Part shown: positions 1 to 7,790 of the stretch, one piece after another
Layout: the number at the start of each line of letters is the position of its first letter
Position numbering within the stretch: position 1 is the first letter of the stretch
NCBI GenBank assembly: GCA_012512805.1
Contig: JAAZDN010000058.1
Location: 1 to 37,165 of the forward strand
Reading direction: 5' to 3'
From: Erysipelothrix sp.
GTDB taxonomy: Bacteria > Bacillota_I > Bacilli_A > Erysipelotrichales > Erysipelotrichaceae
Length of the DNA: 37,165 nucleotides
The notes under the pieces: model-generated
The model's database searches: none
The model's input: only the letters and a program-made list of their open reading frames with translations
What the model was told of the DNA's origin: nothing
Program-made: the position numbers and the translations under genes

Positions 1-848
1 GCGTGATCTAAAAATCCAAGTAAGGAGTGTTTCACTTGTTTACTTTGAAGTGTTTCTAAGAGCTCTAAGTTAGAAAGTGCATTGTAGTCAAGTTTTAAAT
101 ATCCATCATTACTGATAAGTTGTACAGGGCGTAAGTGATAAAGAGCCTTCATTTGTGTTGCATGTAAATAGCTAAGTAAGAGTTGAATGGCTTCAACATT
201 AAATTGATTGTCTATATGGTTATACAGTGGTGTACTCTCATTTAGAATTTCAACAGTCTCTACTTCTGATACTGTCATCTCATTTAAAAATTGAAGACGA
301 CGCTTAAGGCCTTGATCAAGATCTTTTTGTACTACAACTTCCTTCGTATTGTAGTTAAGTAAACTTGCGATCAGTTTGTCTACATCATGTTCAACATTAA
401 AACTGATCAACTTTCCACTCGACATATCATTTAAACAGAGGGCATAGCCATAATCATAGTCATGAACACCCGCAATAAAAATACTTTCACTCTGATCACT
501 CAACTCATCCATGATCGTTCCTGGTGTCACAATTTTTACGACACCACGTTTCACAATCCCTTCAGCCTCAGCTGGATTTTCTAACTGTTCGACAATCGCA
601 ATCTTATATCCTTTGGATGCTAGGCGATAAATGTATGAGGCAGAAGCATGATGGGGAACACCACACATTGGAATTTTCTCATCGGAGTTATTACGTGCTG
701 TTAAGACTAAATTTAACTCCTGTGATGCAACTTCAGCATCTTTAAAAAAGAGTTCATAAAAATCGCCTAAACGATAGAACAAGAGTGCATCTTCATGATC
801 TTTTTTAATTTCAAGATACTGACGTATCATCGGTGTGTATTTTTTCAT
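1..848 (-). CDS. mutS: DNA mismatch repair protein MutS, N-terminal part (cut by window edge)
   Basis: MutS recognises mismatches and small loops in DNA and recruits MutL. The reverse strand from the ATG at 848 reads without interruption for 282 codons to the window edge, so only the 5' third of a usual ~850-codon gene is present. The start of the protein carries the mismatch-recognition domain with the F-x-E wedge (GDFYELF, F30 and E32), then VLTARN and the P-M-C-G-V-P-H-H motif. The end of the visible part (YLKLDYNALSNLELLE) matches the beginning of the lever/clamp region. The ribosome site GAGGT lies 6 bases before ATG. It follows a terminator, so it is probably transcribed apart from the ABC operon upstream. 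The ATPase domain, and mutL if adjacent, would lie to the left of this window. Confidence 0.95.
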   Translation of the reverse strand, partial: MKKYTPMIRQYLEIKKDHEDALLFYRLGDFYELFFKDAEVASQELNLVLTARNNSDEKIPMCGVPHHASASYIYRLASKGYKIAIVEQLENPAEAEGIVKRGVVKIVTPGTIMDELSDQSESIFIAGVHDYDYGYALCLNDMSSGKLISFNVEHDVDKLIASLLNYNTKEVVVQKDLDQGLKRRLQFLNEMTVSEVETVEILNESTPLYNHIDNQFNVEAIQLLLSYLHATQMKALYHLRPVQLISNDGYLKLDYNALSNLELLETLQSKQVKHSLLGFLDH

Positions 849-872
849 AATCTACCTCAACTTCTTGCCTAT

Positions 873-901
873 ATTGTAACAAAAAAGCCCACCATTATAA
901 A
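873..901 (-). promoter_or_regulatory. possible mutS promoter
   Basis: On the minus strand, TTTATA (896–901) and TACAAT (873–878) are separated by 17 bases, about 25 bases before the mutS start. The -35 box falls inside the preceding terminator hairpin, which is a compact but credible arrangement. The -35 match is poor (4 of 6). Confidence 0.35.
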
Positions 902-909
902 GGCAGGCT
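881..909 (-). terminator. terminator of the ABC exporter operon
   Basis: Minus-strand hairpin AGCCTGCC / GGTGGGCT (8 pairs, two of them G-U) with an 8-base AT loop followed by six T. It lies just after the last permease gene and before mutS. Confidence 0.75.
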
Positions 910-937
910 ACTGTATTCAGTGTTTATACAATCATCT

Positions 938-2392
938 TTAATTCAAAAAGTCATGACGTTTTAAGATGAGTCCAATCGCACCTATTATTCCAACAATCCA
1001 GATGCTCACCATCAGCACACCATGGATAAACGTATAGGGTGTTAGATTCATTAACAACTTAATCGGATTCATAAAGGTAAAGGGTAAGAACTCTAAGAAT
1101 TTCTGTCCGATAAAGAGATCGGTTAAGATTAAACTGACGCCTAAAATACCGACGAGGGCTATCAGATTAAGTAGCGCTGTTTTAAACTTCAAACTGAGTA
1201 AGGTATTTAAACTGGCCATCAACATAAAGATTAAGAGTAGGTATGATACAAGTAGTGAAATATAATGACCGACAGTAATCGATTGGAAGCCTATAACATC
1301 AGGAGAACATACCAAAGCACCACCATAACCGATTCCATAACGATCTGTTGTAAACTGAGTAATTGGTCCAAAATTACAGACGTTTTTAAAGGTGGAAAAG
1401 TCTGATGCTAGGATATATTTATTCACAATGTATGAATATTGTTTATGCGGTGCAAAACTACTGAGTGTATGCTTACTAATATGTATAGGATAATTCCAGG
1501 CTGTATAGCCATCGATCATCGTTAATACAAGTGCACATATGAGTATTGGAACAAAGAGAACGATCATCATGCTACTATATGCCGATAATACCTTAATGAT
1601 AAAATAGCGCATCCGTCGCATTGGTGATGACATGATCGTCTTAATGACTCCCGAGTTAACGTCCTTATAAATACTGTCAAAGACAATGACGGTTGATAAG
1701 AAGACAAGCATGACAAAGGCCATATCTAAGTATTTCGTAACAAAGAAACTCGCAGGAAACTTTTGATCAAGATCATAGGGCTGTCCTGTTTTTAAGGCAT
1801 ACATATAATTATTAAAATTGAGAATAAGATTTGAGTAAATGCTTGGATTTACGAAACCTACCTTAAGCTTATGCGACATAACTTCGATCATTTTATGATC
1901 TTCAAGATAGGCGAGCTGAACCTCTAAACTATCATAGTCCAAAAGCTTCTCACCAATAAGTTTTTGATACTCACTGTTTCCACTTTGAATACTTTCTCTT
2001 ACTCCACTAAAATATATATGGCTCAAACTAAAGTATGTCTTTACTTTTTCTTCTTCATCCATTTCATTAAGAAAACGATAGGCAAGGTGATCAAAGTTCT
2101 GTGTATACTCTTTCTCCGCCTCACATCCTGGATTGTCACTATTTAATCCAAGGCAATCAAGATCTAAACGGAGGCGGTTTTGTTCATCTAAAAACATAAT
2201 ATCACGTATTAAGAAGTGATGAATTTCAGTAACTTTATCTTCTACAAAAACACGATATCCCTTCTCTTCTGGAAGTTTTAAACGATTGGGAATGACCAGC
2301 ATTAAAATGGATGCAAGTACAACGACTAGAATAAAGAGTACCTTACGACTTTTAAGTGTACGCACAACATCTTGAAGGATCCATTTAAGCAT
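938..2392 (-). CDS. ABC-2 type transporter permease, tandem paralogue 3
   Basis: Predicted membrane subunit of an ABC exporter, 484 residues. I start it at the ATG at 2392, because GGAGG lies 8 bases upstream and both paralogues begin with the same M-(L/I)-K-W-I-L-Q-D sequence; the reading frame stays open further upstream. Features: short basic N-terminus, TM1 at about 18–38, a large outside domain to about 215, TM2 near 222–242, a cytoplasmic S-G-V-I-K-T-I-M-S-S-P-x-R-R loop typical of ABC-2 permeases, then about four more membrane helices and a KRHDF tail. The ectodomain has C80-x9-C90; a second pair, C339 and C362, lies in the later outside loop after N-C-N-F-G-P-I-T-Q. All four cysteines are kept in the two upstream paralogues. 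Last gene of the operon, ending in a terminator. Substrate unknown. Confidence 0.85.
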   Translation of the reverse strand: MLKWILQDVVRTLKSRKVLFILVVVLASILMLVIPNRLKLPEEKGYRVFVEDKVTEIHHFLIRDIMFLDEQNRLRLDLDCLGLNSDNPGCEAEKEYTQNFDHLAYRFLNEMDEEEKVKTYFSLSHIYFSGVRESIQSGNSEYQKLIGEKLLDYDSLEVQLAYLEDHKMIEVMSHKLKVGFVNPSIYSNLILNFNNYMYALKTGQPYDLDQKFPASFFVTKYLDMAFVMLVFLSTVIVFDSIYKDVNSGVIKTIMSSPMRRMRYFIIKVLSAYSSMMIVLFVPILICALVLTMIDGYTAWNYPIHISKHTLSSFAPHKQYSYIVNKYILASDFSTFKNVCNFGPITQFTTDRYGIGYGGALVCSPDVIGFQSITVGHYISLLVSYLLLIFMLMASLNTLLSLKFKTALLNLIALVGILGVSLILTDLFIGQKFLEFLPFTFMNPIKLLMNLTPYTFIHGVLMVSIWIVGIIGAIGLILKRHDFLN

Positions 2393-2393
2393 A

Positions 2394-2480
2394 TTAAATA
2401 CCTCCATAAGAAAGGATACCTTGTTTACATTCTGGTAAAACAAGTACTGTTTGTCTTCTTTTAATGTTTTGTACAATCAT
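2394..2480 (-). CDS. possible 28-residue small ORF before permease paralogue 3
   Basis: In the 126-base gap between two permease genes, an ATG at 2480 preceded by AGGAG (9-base spacing) opens 28 codons and ends in TAA one base before the ATG of the next permease (TAA-T-ATG). This layout would couple its translation to the downstream gene. The product would be basic at the N-terminus (KRR) with a hydrophobic middle and one Cys; I recognise no family. It may be a chance ORF: the gap also stays open in the permease frame. Confidence 0.3.
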   Translation of the reverse strand: MIVQNIKRRQTVLVLPECKQGILSYGGI

Positions 2481-2518
2481 ATGCCACTACTCCTATCTGA
2501 ATAGAATGCGCACTTTAA

Positions 2519-3982
2519 TTAGTCACTAAAGTCATGTCGTTTTAATGCAAAGATGGCCCATCCATTAATTAAAATCAACCAACCTCCTAGGGTGAATATG
2601 CCATTTAAATACGTATAGGGAATCGTCTCCATAAGTAATTGTGGTCCATTCATAAAGGTAAAGGGTAAGAATTTTAAGAAGGCTTTGCCAATATTTAAGT
2701 CGGTCATAAATAAACTAATACCAACAATACTACACAGTACAACTATATTAATTAATGCTGACTTCACATAAAGGCTCATAAGGTTATTAATACTTGCGAG
2801 CAGGGCAATAAGTAGTATTAAGTGTACTAGAATAAGTATTAAATACTGGCCCAGTGAGATCGTCATAAAACTGGTGAAATCCGGTAAACATGGTGTATCT
2901 GCTGCAAAGGCACCCGTTGCGATATCTGAAACATACTGTGTAATTGGACCAATGTTACAGATTGTTTGATACGTACTAAAATCAGCTGCCGGTTTTTCTA
3001 AATTTACTACCGCAGTATACTGTTTAAAAGGTGTAAAGCCTGTAAGACTTGATCTACTAATTTGGATTGGATAGCCAAGCCCTATGACGCCTTCCATTAA
3101 ATAGAGTATGATACTCATAAGTAAAAGTGGGATGAGTACAACGATAGTAATGCTAAGCATTGCGGATGAGAACTTTAAGATAAAGTAATGCACCCGTCTT
3201 TTTGGACTCGACATTATGGTCTTAATGACACCTGATTGATAGTCTTTATATAGGCTATCAAAGATGATCACAATCGCAATGAATACGATAAGCATTAAAC
3301 TATACTGAAGATATGTCGCTAAAAAGTATGCCGCTGAGTTCACAATATTAAAGTTTTCAGGAATACTGTGCTCATGGTAATACAACTGTGTCGCAATACT
3401 CACCATTGATTCTGAAAATATTATCGGACTAATAAAGCCTGTTTGTAATTGATATGGAAAGGGTTTATGAAGTTTCTGTGTTTCAATATAATTTAGAATC
3501 GTATCAATCTTATGATAATCAAGGAGTTTTGGCTTTAATAAGAATTGATAGTCCTCATTTTCTGCTTCAACCTGATCTTTTATATTCGTTAAGTAAATAT
3601 GAACTAAACTATAATAGTCTCGTTCTACATCTTCACTCTCTAAATCAAAAATATGAATACTGTTGTCATAGATGCTGAAACGACGATTATATTCTATTTC
3701 ACCCGCACATTGTATGGGATCCTGTTTATCACCGGTGCATGTAGATAAAAAACGACCTTTTAATTCACTATGAATGTCTAACACTTCACTGCCTAAATTG
3801 GGCATCACCATCATTTGATAACTTCCATCATCGTTGACGATCGTACGTGTTGTTTCATAAGAATTAAGGCGCGACACTATACCTGTTGTTACAAGAATAC
3901 TGACGATGATAACGAGTAATAGAAATACTACTTTACGACTTTTAAGTGTGCGTTTTGTATCTTGAAGTATCCATTTTAACAT
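2519..3982 (-). CDS. ABC-2 type transporter permease, tandem paralogue 2
   Basis: Membrane subunit of the ABC exporter, 487 residues, start fixed by AGGAG 8 bases before ATG. The layout is the same as its neighbours: M-L-K-W-I-L-Q-D then a basic stretch (RTLKSRK), TM1 about 18–38, ectodomain about 40–220, TM2 about 222–242, cytoplasmic S-G-V-I-K-T-I-M-S-S-P-K-R-R loop, TM3 about 272–297, an outside loop with I-C-N-I-G-P-I-T-Q, and three C-terminal helices ending in KRHDF. Cysteines C82-x9-C92 and C342/C365 match those of the paralogues, suggesting two disulfides outside the cell (inference). An 18-base gap separates it from paralogue 1, consistent with tandem duplication in one operon. Substrate unknown. 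Confidence 0.87.
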   Translation of the reverse strand: MLKWILQDTKRTLKSRKVVFLLLVIIVSILVTTGIVSRLNSYETTRTIVNDDGSYQMMVMPNLGSEVLDIHSELKGRFLSTCTGDKQDPIQCAGEIEYNRRFSIYDNSIHIFDLESEDVERDYYSLVHIYLTNIKDQVEAENEDYQFLLKPKLLDYHKIDTILNYIETQKLHKPFPYQLQTGFISPIIFSESMVSIATQLYYHEHSIPENFNIVNSAAYFLATYLQYSLMLIVFIAIVIIFDSLYKDYQSGVIKTIMSSPKRRVHYFILKFSSAMLSITIVVLIPLLLMSIILYLMEGVIGLGYPIQISRSSLTGFTPFKQYTAVVNLEKPAADFSTYQTICNIGPITQYVSDIATGAFAADTPCLPDFTSFMTISLGQYLILILVHLILLIALLASINNLMSLYVKSALINIVVLCSIVGISLFMTDLNIGKAFLKFLPFTFMNGPQLLMETIPYTYLNGIFTLGGWLILINGWAIFALKRHDFSD

Positions 3983-4000
3983 AAGATAAACTCCTTTCTA

Positions 4001-5464
4001 TTAATGTGTAAAATCATGCCGTTTTAACCGATACATGGTAAATACATTGAGTCCAATAAGCCATGATCCTAAGGTTACAAGTCCATTAAGATATGTATAT
4101 GGAATTGTCCCCATTAATAGTTGTACTGGATTGATAAAGGTAAAGGGTAAAAATTTCAAGAAGGCTTGTCCCATAAACAAATCAATAAGCACTAAGCTCA
4201 CACCTAAGATTCCCGTCAGCATTACCATATTTAAAAGTGATGATTTCACATAAAGACTGAGTACATTATTAATACTTACAAGTAGTGCAAAGACTAAGGT
4301 TAAGTGAAGCGTAATCATTCCAAGATACTTTCCGATACTTATCAAATGAAAACCACTAAAGTCTGGATTACACGGAATTGACATTCCAAATGAGCGCTTC
4401 GCAAGCTCCAATGGATACTGTGTCACTGGACCAAAATTACAAATATTTTGATAAGTACTAAAATGAGACGGTGGATTAAATTCGTTAATGACTGATGCAT
4501 ACGCCTTATATGGACTAAAACTGTTCAGTGTTGTCTTACTAATATGAATCGGATAGGCCAAGGATGTTGTTTTATCAATCATATACAATACAGTAGTCAC
4601 AATCAGTAGTGGAACGACAATCACGATGATAATACTAAGAAATGCTGACGCTGCTTTGAGTATAAAGTAGCGAATACGCCGTGTTGGTGTTGACATAATC
4701 GTCTTAATAACACCCGATTTATAGTCCTTGAAAATACTATCGAAAATAATGATGGCAGCCAAGAAAATCAACAGTACAAAAACAGTATTGAAGTATCCTG
4801 CTAAAAAGAAACCTGATGTTTTCGAAATATTATAATACTGTGGAATATCATGTTTCGCAATATAAATATTGTGACTTAAAGAACTCATAATTGTTGAGAA
4901 CTTTTTCGCATTAAATAAATCACTTTCTAATTCATAATCAAATGCTTCAATCTCAACATTTTGCTCAATACTCGCAATATAATCATCGACCAAATGGTAG
5001 TCTAATAGTTTTGGTACTATGAGTGCTTGATAGTCTGCATTTTGCTTGTTTATTTGACTTTGAATCGTTGTGAGATAAGTGTGGGCAAGACTAAAATAGT
5101 TTTTAAGACGTTCTTCGTCATTTAATTGAGGCCTACTATAATCATTGTCATACTGTCCATAGCGTTCCATGTACTCTTTTTCAGCCGTACATTCAACGGC
5201 ATTTAAATCATCTTCTAAGCAATTACGCTTAAAGCGACTTTTTAATTCTTCATGAATCGTAATTGTATCTTCACTCATATTTGGACTGCTACTCATTTGT
5301 GTGCGTACTCCATTTAGGATGTAGGTTTCACCATAATATATTTGACCATATAAGCGTTGTGGAACTAAGGTGACTACAATACTAATGACTACGATTGCCA
5401 ATATAAAAATTACTTTTCGACTCTTTAATACTCGTTTTGTATCTTGGAGAATCCATTTAATCAT
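4001..5464 (-). CDS. ABC-2 type transporter permease, tandem paralogue 1
   Basis: Membrane subunit of the ABC exporter, 487 residues. The start is the ATG at 5464: it overlaps the stop of the upstream permease in ATGATTAA, and the protein then begins M-I-K-W-I-L-Q-D like its paralogues. An in-frame upstream extension exists but would overlap the previous gene by about 50 more bases. It has TM1 about 18–38, an ectodomain with C82-x9-C92, TM2, the S-G-V-I-K-T-I-M-S-T-P-x-R-R cytoplasmic loop, a second outside loop with N-I-C-N-F-G-P-V-T-Q and a partner Cys about 23 residues on, and C-terminal helices ending in KRHDF. Translation is probably coupled to the preceding permease. Substrate unknown. 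Confidence 0.87.
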   Translation of the reverse strand: MIKWILQDTKRVLKSRKVIFILAIVVISIVVTLVPQRLYGQIYYGETYILNGVRTQMSSSPNMSEDTITIHEELKSRFKRNCLEDDLNAVECTAEKEYMERYGQYDNDYSRPQLNDEERLKNYFSLAHTYLTTIQSQINKQNADYQALIVPKLLDYHLVDDYIASIEQNVEIEAFDYELESDLFNAKKFSTIMSSLSHNIYIAKHDIPQYYNISKTSGFFLAGYFNTVFVLLIFLAAIIIFDSIFKDYKSGVIKTIMSTPTRRIRYFILKAASAFLSIIIVIVVPLLIVTTVLYMIDKTTSLAYPIHISKTTLNSFSPYKAYASVINEFNPPSHFSTYQNICNFGPVTQYPLELAKRSFGMSIPCNPDFSGFHLISIGKYLGMITLHLTLVFALLVSINNVLSLYVKSSLLNMVMLTGILGVSLVLIDLFMGQAFLKFLPFTFINPVQLLMGTIPYTYLNGLVTLGSWLIGLNVFTMYRLKRHDFTH

Positions 5465-6725
5465 GGTGGTCACCACCCAAGAGGTCAATCTTTCCAACAT
5501 TGAAGAGATAGGCACGAAGTCCTATAACAATGTAGATGATGATCACAAGCAGATAGACGAGGATATTTACAGAAGATAGTCCACTGATATTATCATTAAA
5601 GCGGTAAGCTAAAAATGGAATAAAGACGCTTAACTTATCCGATACCTCAAATAGTCCTACAAAGAAAATGACGAGTAATCCAAAGAGTGACATCGTTAGT
5701 GTATTTGATGATGAACGAACCTTTGATGCAATAAATTGCATAATGATAATCCATAAACTTAACAGTAACATTCCAGTCGTTAGTGAAAGGATATTATAAA
5801 CAATGAGTGGTACTGTAATATAGATTGGTTGCATATTAAACAAGGTTAAAGGATTAATATTCATTAGCATTGGATGCATAATATTTCCAATACGACTTGG
5901 AGCAACGTTGTATCCAACACGTGTTTGAAGCGCGAGATATATGGACCCAAGTAGAATCGCTATCAAGACTAAGGCAAGTGTATATCCAATTGCAAATAAT
6001 ATTTTTGATATGTAGATTTTCTTACGTGGATACGGTGAGCTAAAGAGTGTTTGATACGTTCTTTGATTGTATTCTTTTGCGAACAAATCATAGTAAAGAA
6101 AGATAACAAAGACCATTGCGATAATTAAGGCGTAGCCTTGAAGTACTTTTCCAGCTAAGTTATTTTGGGTTATCGTAAATTGATTAATATCATCAGGTGT
6201 TAAACTATTCATTAAACTTGTGATACGAACTTGTTCAGCCTTTAAATAGTTTTCTGAGAGATCAAGCTTTGGTAATATCGGTTCCAAATAACTTGGATCA
6301 ATCTGATCTATTAATACTAAAAGTTCTTTATTGATTTCATAGCGATACGGTGTGAGCTCGACGTTTAATCGCCCACCACTAAACTGTGAAGCAAGATTAT
6401 CAAACAAACTAAAAAGTTTTACTGTTTCTATTTCACCACGAAGGCCAGCCAGTAATCCTTTTTCTTTATCTGATAGAGTACTTGGATCTGCCTCCATAAC
6501 CTTTAATGCTTCAGCCTCATGTTCTCTAATTAAATTATACTCAAGACTTTGTAGTGAATAGGCCGTTGATCTTAACTCGACTACTTCTTGAGGTAATATT
6601 GTTAATTCTAAAAAGTCATATACAAAAATTGTTGCGAAAATACTTAAAATAAAGGATAGGGCAACCATTAATTTTACACGGTTACTCAAATAGTATTTTA
6701 AGTCATATTTAATGAGTGTTTTCAT
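5457..6725 (-). CDS. ABC transporter permease (unlike the three tandem paralogues)
   Basis: Second gene of the exporter operon, 422 residues from the ATG at 6725, with GGTGA 5 bases upstream; upstream in-frame TTG and GTG codons overlap the ATPase gene and are less likely. One base separates it from the ATPase stop codon. The protein starts with a short amphipathic segment (MKTLIKYDLKYYL), has TM1 at about 16–36, a long charged outside domain to about 210, a second TM, an F-S-S-P-Y-P-R-K-K cytoplasmic loop typical of ABC-2 permeases, and four further hydrophobic helices. It lacks the cysteine pattern and the WILQD start of the following genes, so it is a distinct subunit, perhaps the constant partner of one or more of them (inference). 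Confidence 0.87.
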   Translation of the reverse strand: MKTLIKYDLKYYLSNRVKLMVALSFILSIFATIFVYDFLELTILPQEVVELRSTAYSLQSLEYNLIREHEAEALKVMEADPSTLSDKEKGLLAGLRGEIETVKLFSLFDNLASQFSGGRLNVELTPYRYEINKELLVLIDQIDPSYLEPILPKLDLSENYLKAEQVRITSLMNSLTPDDINQFTITQNNLAGKVLQGYALIIAMVFVIFLYYDLFAKEYNQRTYQTLFSSPYPRKKIYISKILFAIGYTLALVLIAILLGSIYLALQTRVGYNVAPSRIGNIMHPMLMNINPLTLFNMQPIYITVPLIVYNILSLTTGMLLLSLWIIIMQFIASKVRSSSNTLTMSLFGLLVIFFVGLFEVSDKLSVFIPFLAYRFNDNISGLSSVNILVYLLVIIIYIVIGLRAYLFNVGKIDLLGGDHHD

Positions 6726-6726
6726 A

Positions 6727-7620
6727 TTATTCACCAAATATTTCTAGGTAAATATCTTCTATACTCACAAGATTGTTCTTAATATCTAAAACTCTAACAT
6801 TTTGTTTAACGATCGTATCAATGACCTCAGCAAAGCTCTCACTACTTTCAACCATGAAATTAAGTTTATCATCTTCAACATTCGCTGAGATAACCCCATT
6901 AATGTTAGCGACAGTCTGATCGATATCTTTCGGTACAGCTTCTAAAAGTAAGGTATAGTTACTGTGCTCCGTAACATTGGTTTTAAAGGGAACAAGTTCA
7001 CCATGGTTAATACAAATGATGCGATCTGCTACACGTTCAATTTCACCCAATTGATGGGATGAGAAGAGAACAGATGTTCCACTTTTCGCAACATCTAAGA
7101 TTAGATTACGCAGCTCACGAACACCGGTAGGATCCAGTCCATTTGTTGGCTCATCTAAAATAATAAATTTTGGATCAGACAGCAAAACAAAACCTAAGGC
7201 CAATCGTTGTTTCATCCCTAAAGAATACTCAGAAACCTTGCGATTAATAAAATGTCCGATGTTAATGATCTCAACAATTTCCGCAATACGCTCACTACTT
7301 ACACTACGCAGTTGGCCAAATAGCTTAAGATTGTCGATTCCTTTTAAGTCCAAATAGAGTCCAGGTGATTCAATTAAAGATGCCTGATGCTTCAATGCCT
7401 CTTCACGGTCCTTTACAATATCATAGCCAAGAATTTCCACCGTTCCTGAGCTTGGAATTAATAGACTCGCAATACATTTCATCGTTGTGGACTTTCCCGA
7501 TCCGTTCGGTCCAATAAACCCTACGACTTCACCTTTTTTAACCTCAAAACTAACATCCTTCAGTGCATGAAATTTCTTATAATACTTGTTTAAATTTTGT
7601 ACGCTTAAAACAACTTCCAT
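6727..7620 (-). CDS. ABC transporter ATP-binding protein
   Basis: Cytoplasmic ATPase that should power the exporter encoded by the four following genes; 297 residues from the ATG at 7620, preceded by AGGAG. Walker A is GPNGSGKST (37–45), the signature is a degenerate SLGMKQR (about 133–139, replacing LSGGQ), Walker B is FIILDEP (152–158) and the switch His is in FSSH (H189). The C-terminal ~90 residues form the extra domain common in drug, bacteriocin and lantibiotic-type exporters of the BcrA/CcmA-like group. First gene of the operon, directly behind a strong promoter. It is the only ATPase in the operon, so it probably works as a homodimer. Confidence 0.93.
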   Translation of the reverse strand: MEVVLSVQNLNKYYKKFHALKDVSFEVKKGEVVGFIGPNGSGKSTTMKCIASLLIPSSGTVEILGYDIVKDREEALKHQASLIESPGLYLDLKGIDNLKLFGQLRSVSSERIAEIVEIINIGHFINRKVSEYSLGMKQRLALGFVLLSDPKFIILDEPTNGLDPTGVRELRNLILDVAKSGTSVLFSSHQLGEIERVADRIICINHGELVPFKTNVTEHSNYTLLLEAVPKDIDQTVANINGVISANVEDDKLNFMVESSESFAEVIDTIVKQNVRVLDIKNNLVSIEDIYLEIFGE

Positions 7621-7664
7621 AATAAAGCTCCTTTCACGTCTTTGTAAATTTTCTTCTTGAAACA

Positions 7665-7693
7665 AGTATAGCAAACCACTACAAGGATGTCCA
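7665..7693 (-). promoter_or_regulatory. promoter of the ABC exporter operon
   Basis: Minus strand: -35 TGGACA (7688–7693, 5 of 6), a 17-base spacer, and -10 TATACT (7665–7670), about 45 bases before the ATPase start. The -35 box overlaps the end of the 18-bp inverted repeat at 7689–7725. Confidence 0.75.
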
Positions 7694-7725
7694 CATTTTT
7701 ATTGTTTAACAATAAAAATGTGGAC
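7689..7725. repeat. perfect 18-bp inverted repeat at the exporter promoter (probable operator)
   Basis: GTCCACATTTTTATTGTT (7689–7706) is followed after one base by its exact reverse complement (7708–7725). The repeat covers the upstream edge of the -35 box, so it is not transcribed from that promoter and is more likely a protein-binding site than an RNA hairpin. No regulator gene lies next to it. Confidence 0.7.
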
Positions 7726-7761
7726 AAGGTCCTCTTCATTTCACTTTAATCTTGAGATAAT

Positions 7762-7790
7762 AAAAAAATCATACTTTTCAATATGATTTT
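7762..7790 (-). terminator. terminator after the SGNH hydrolase gene
   Basis: Minus-strand hairpin AAAATCATA / TATGATTTT with an 8-base loop and a run of seven T. It overlaps the stop codon of the hydrolase gene and ends the mnmG–parB unit. AT-rich but symmetrical. Confidence 0.7.

Noticed and set aside
3454-3678. Plus-strand ORFs of 60–90 codons opposite the permease, parB, mnmG and metG genes
   Set aside because: They lie wholly within well-supported minus-strand genes, lack ribosome sites and show no recognisable protein sequence.
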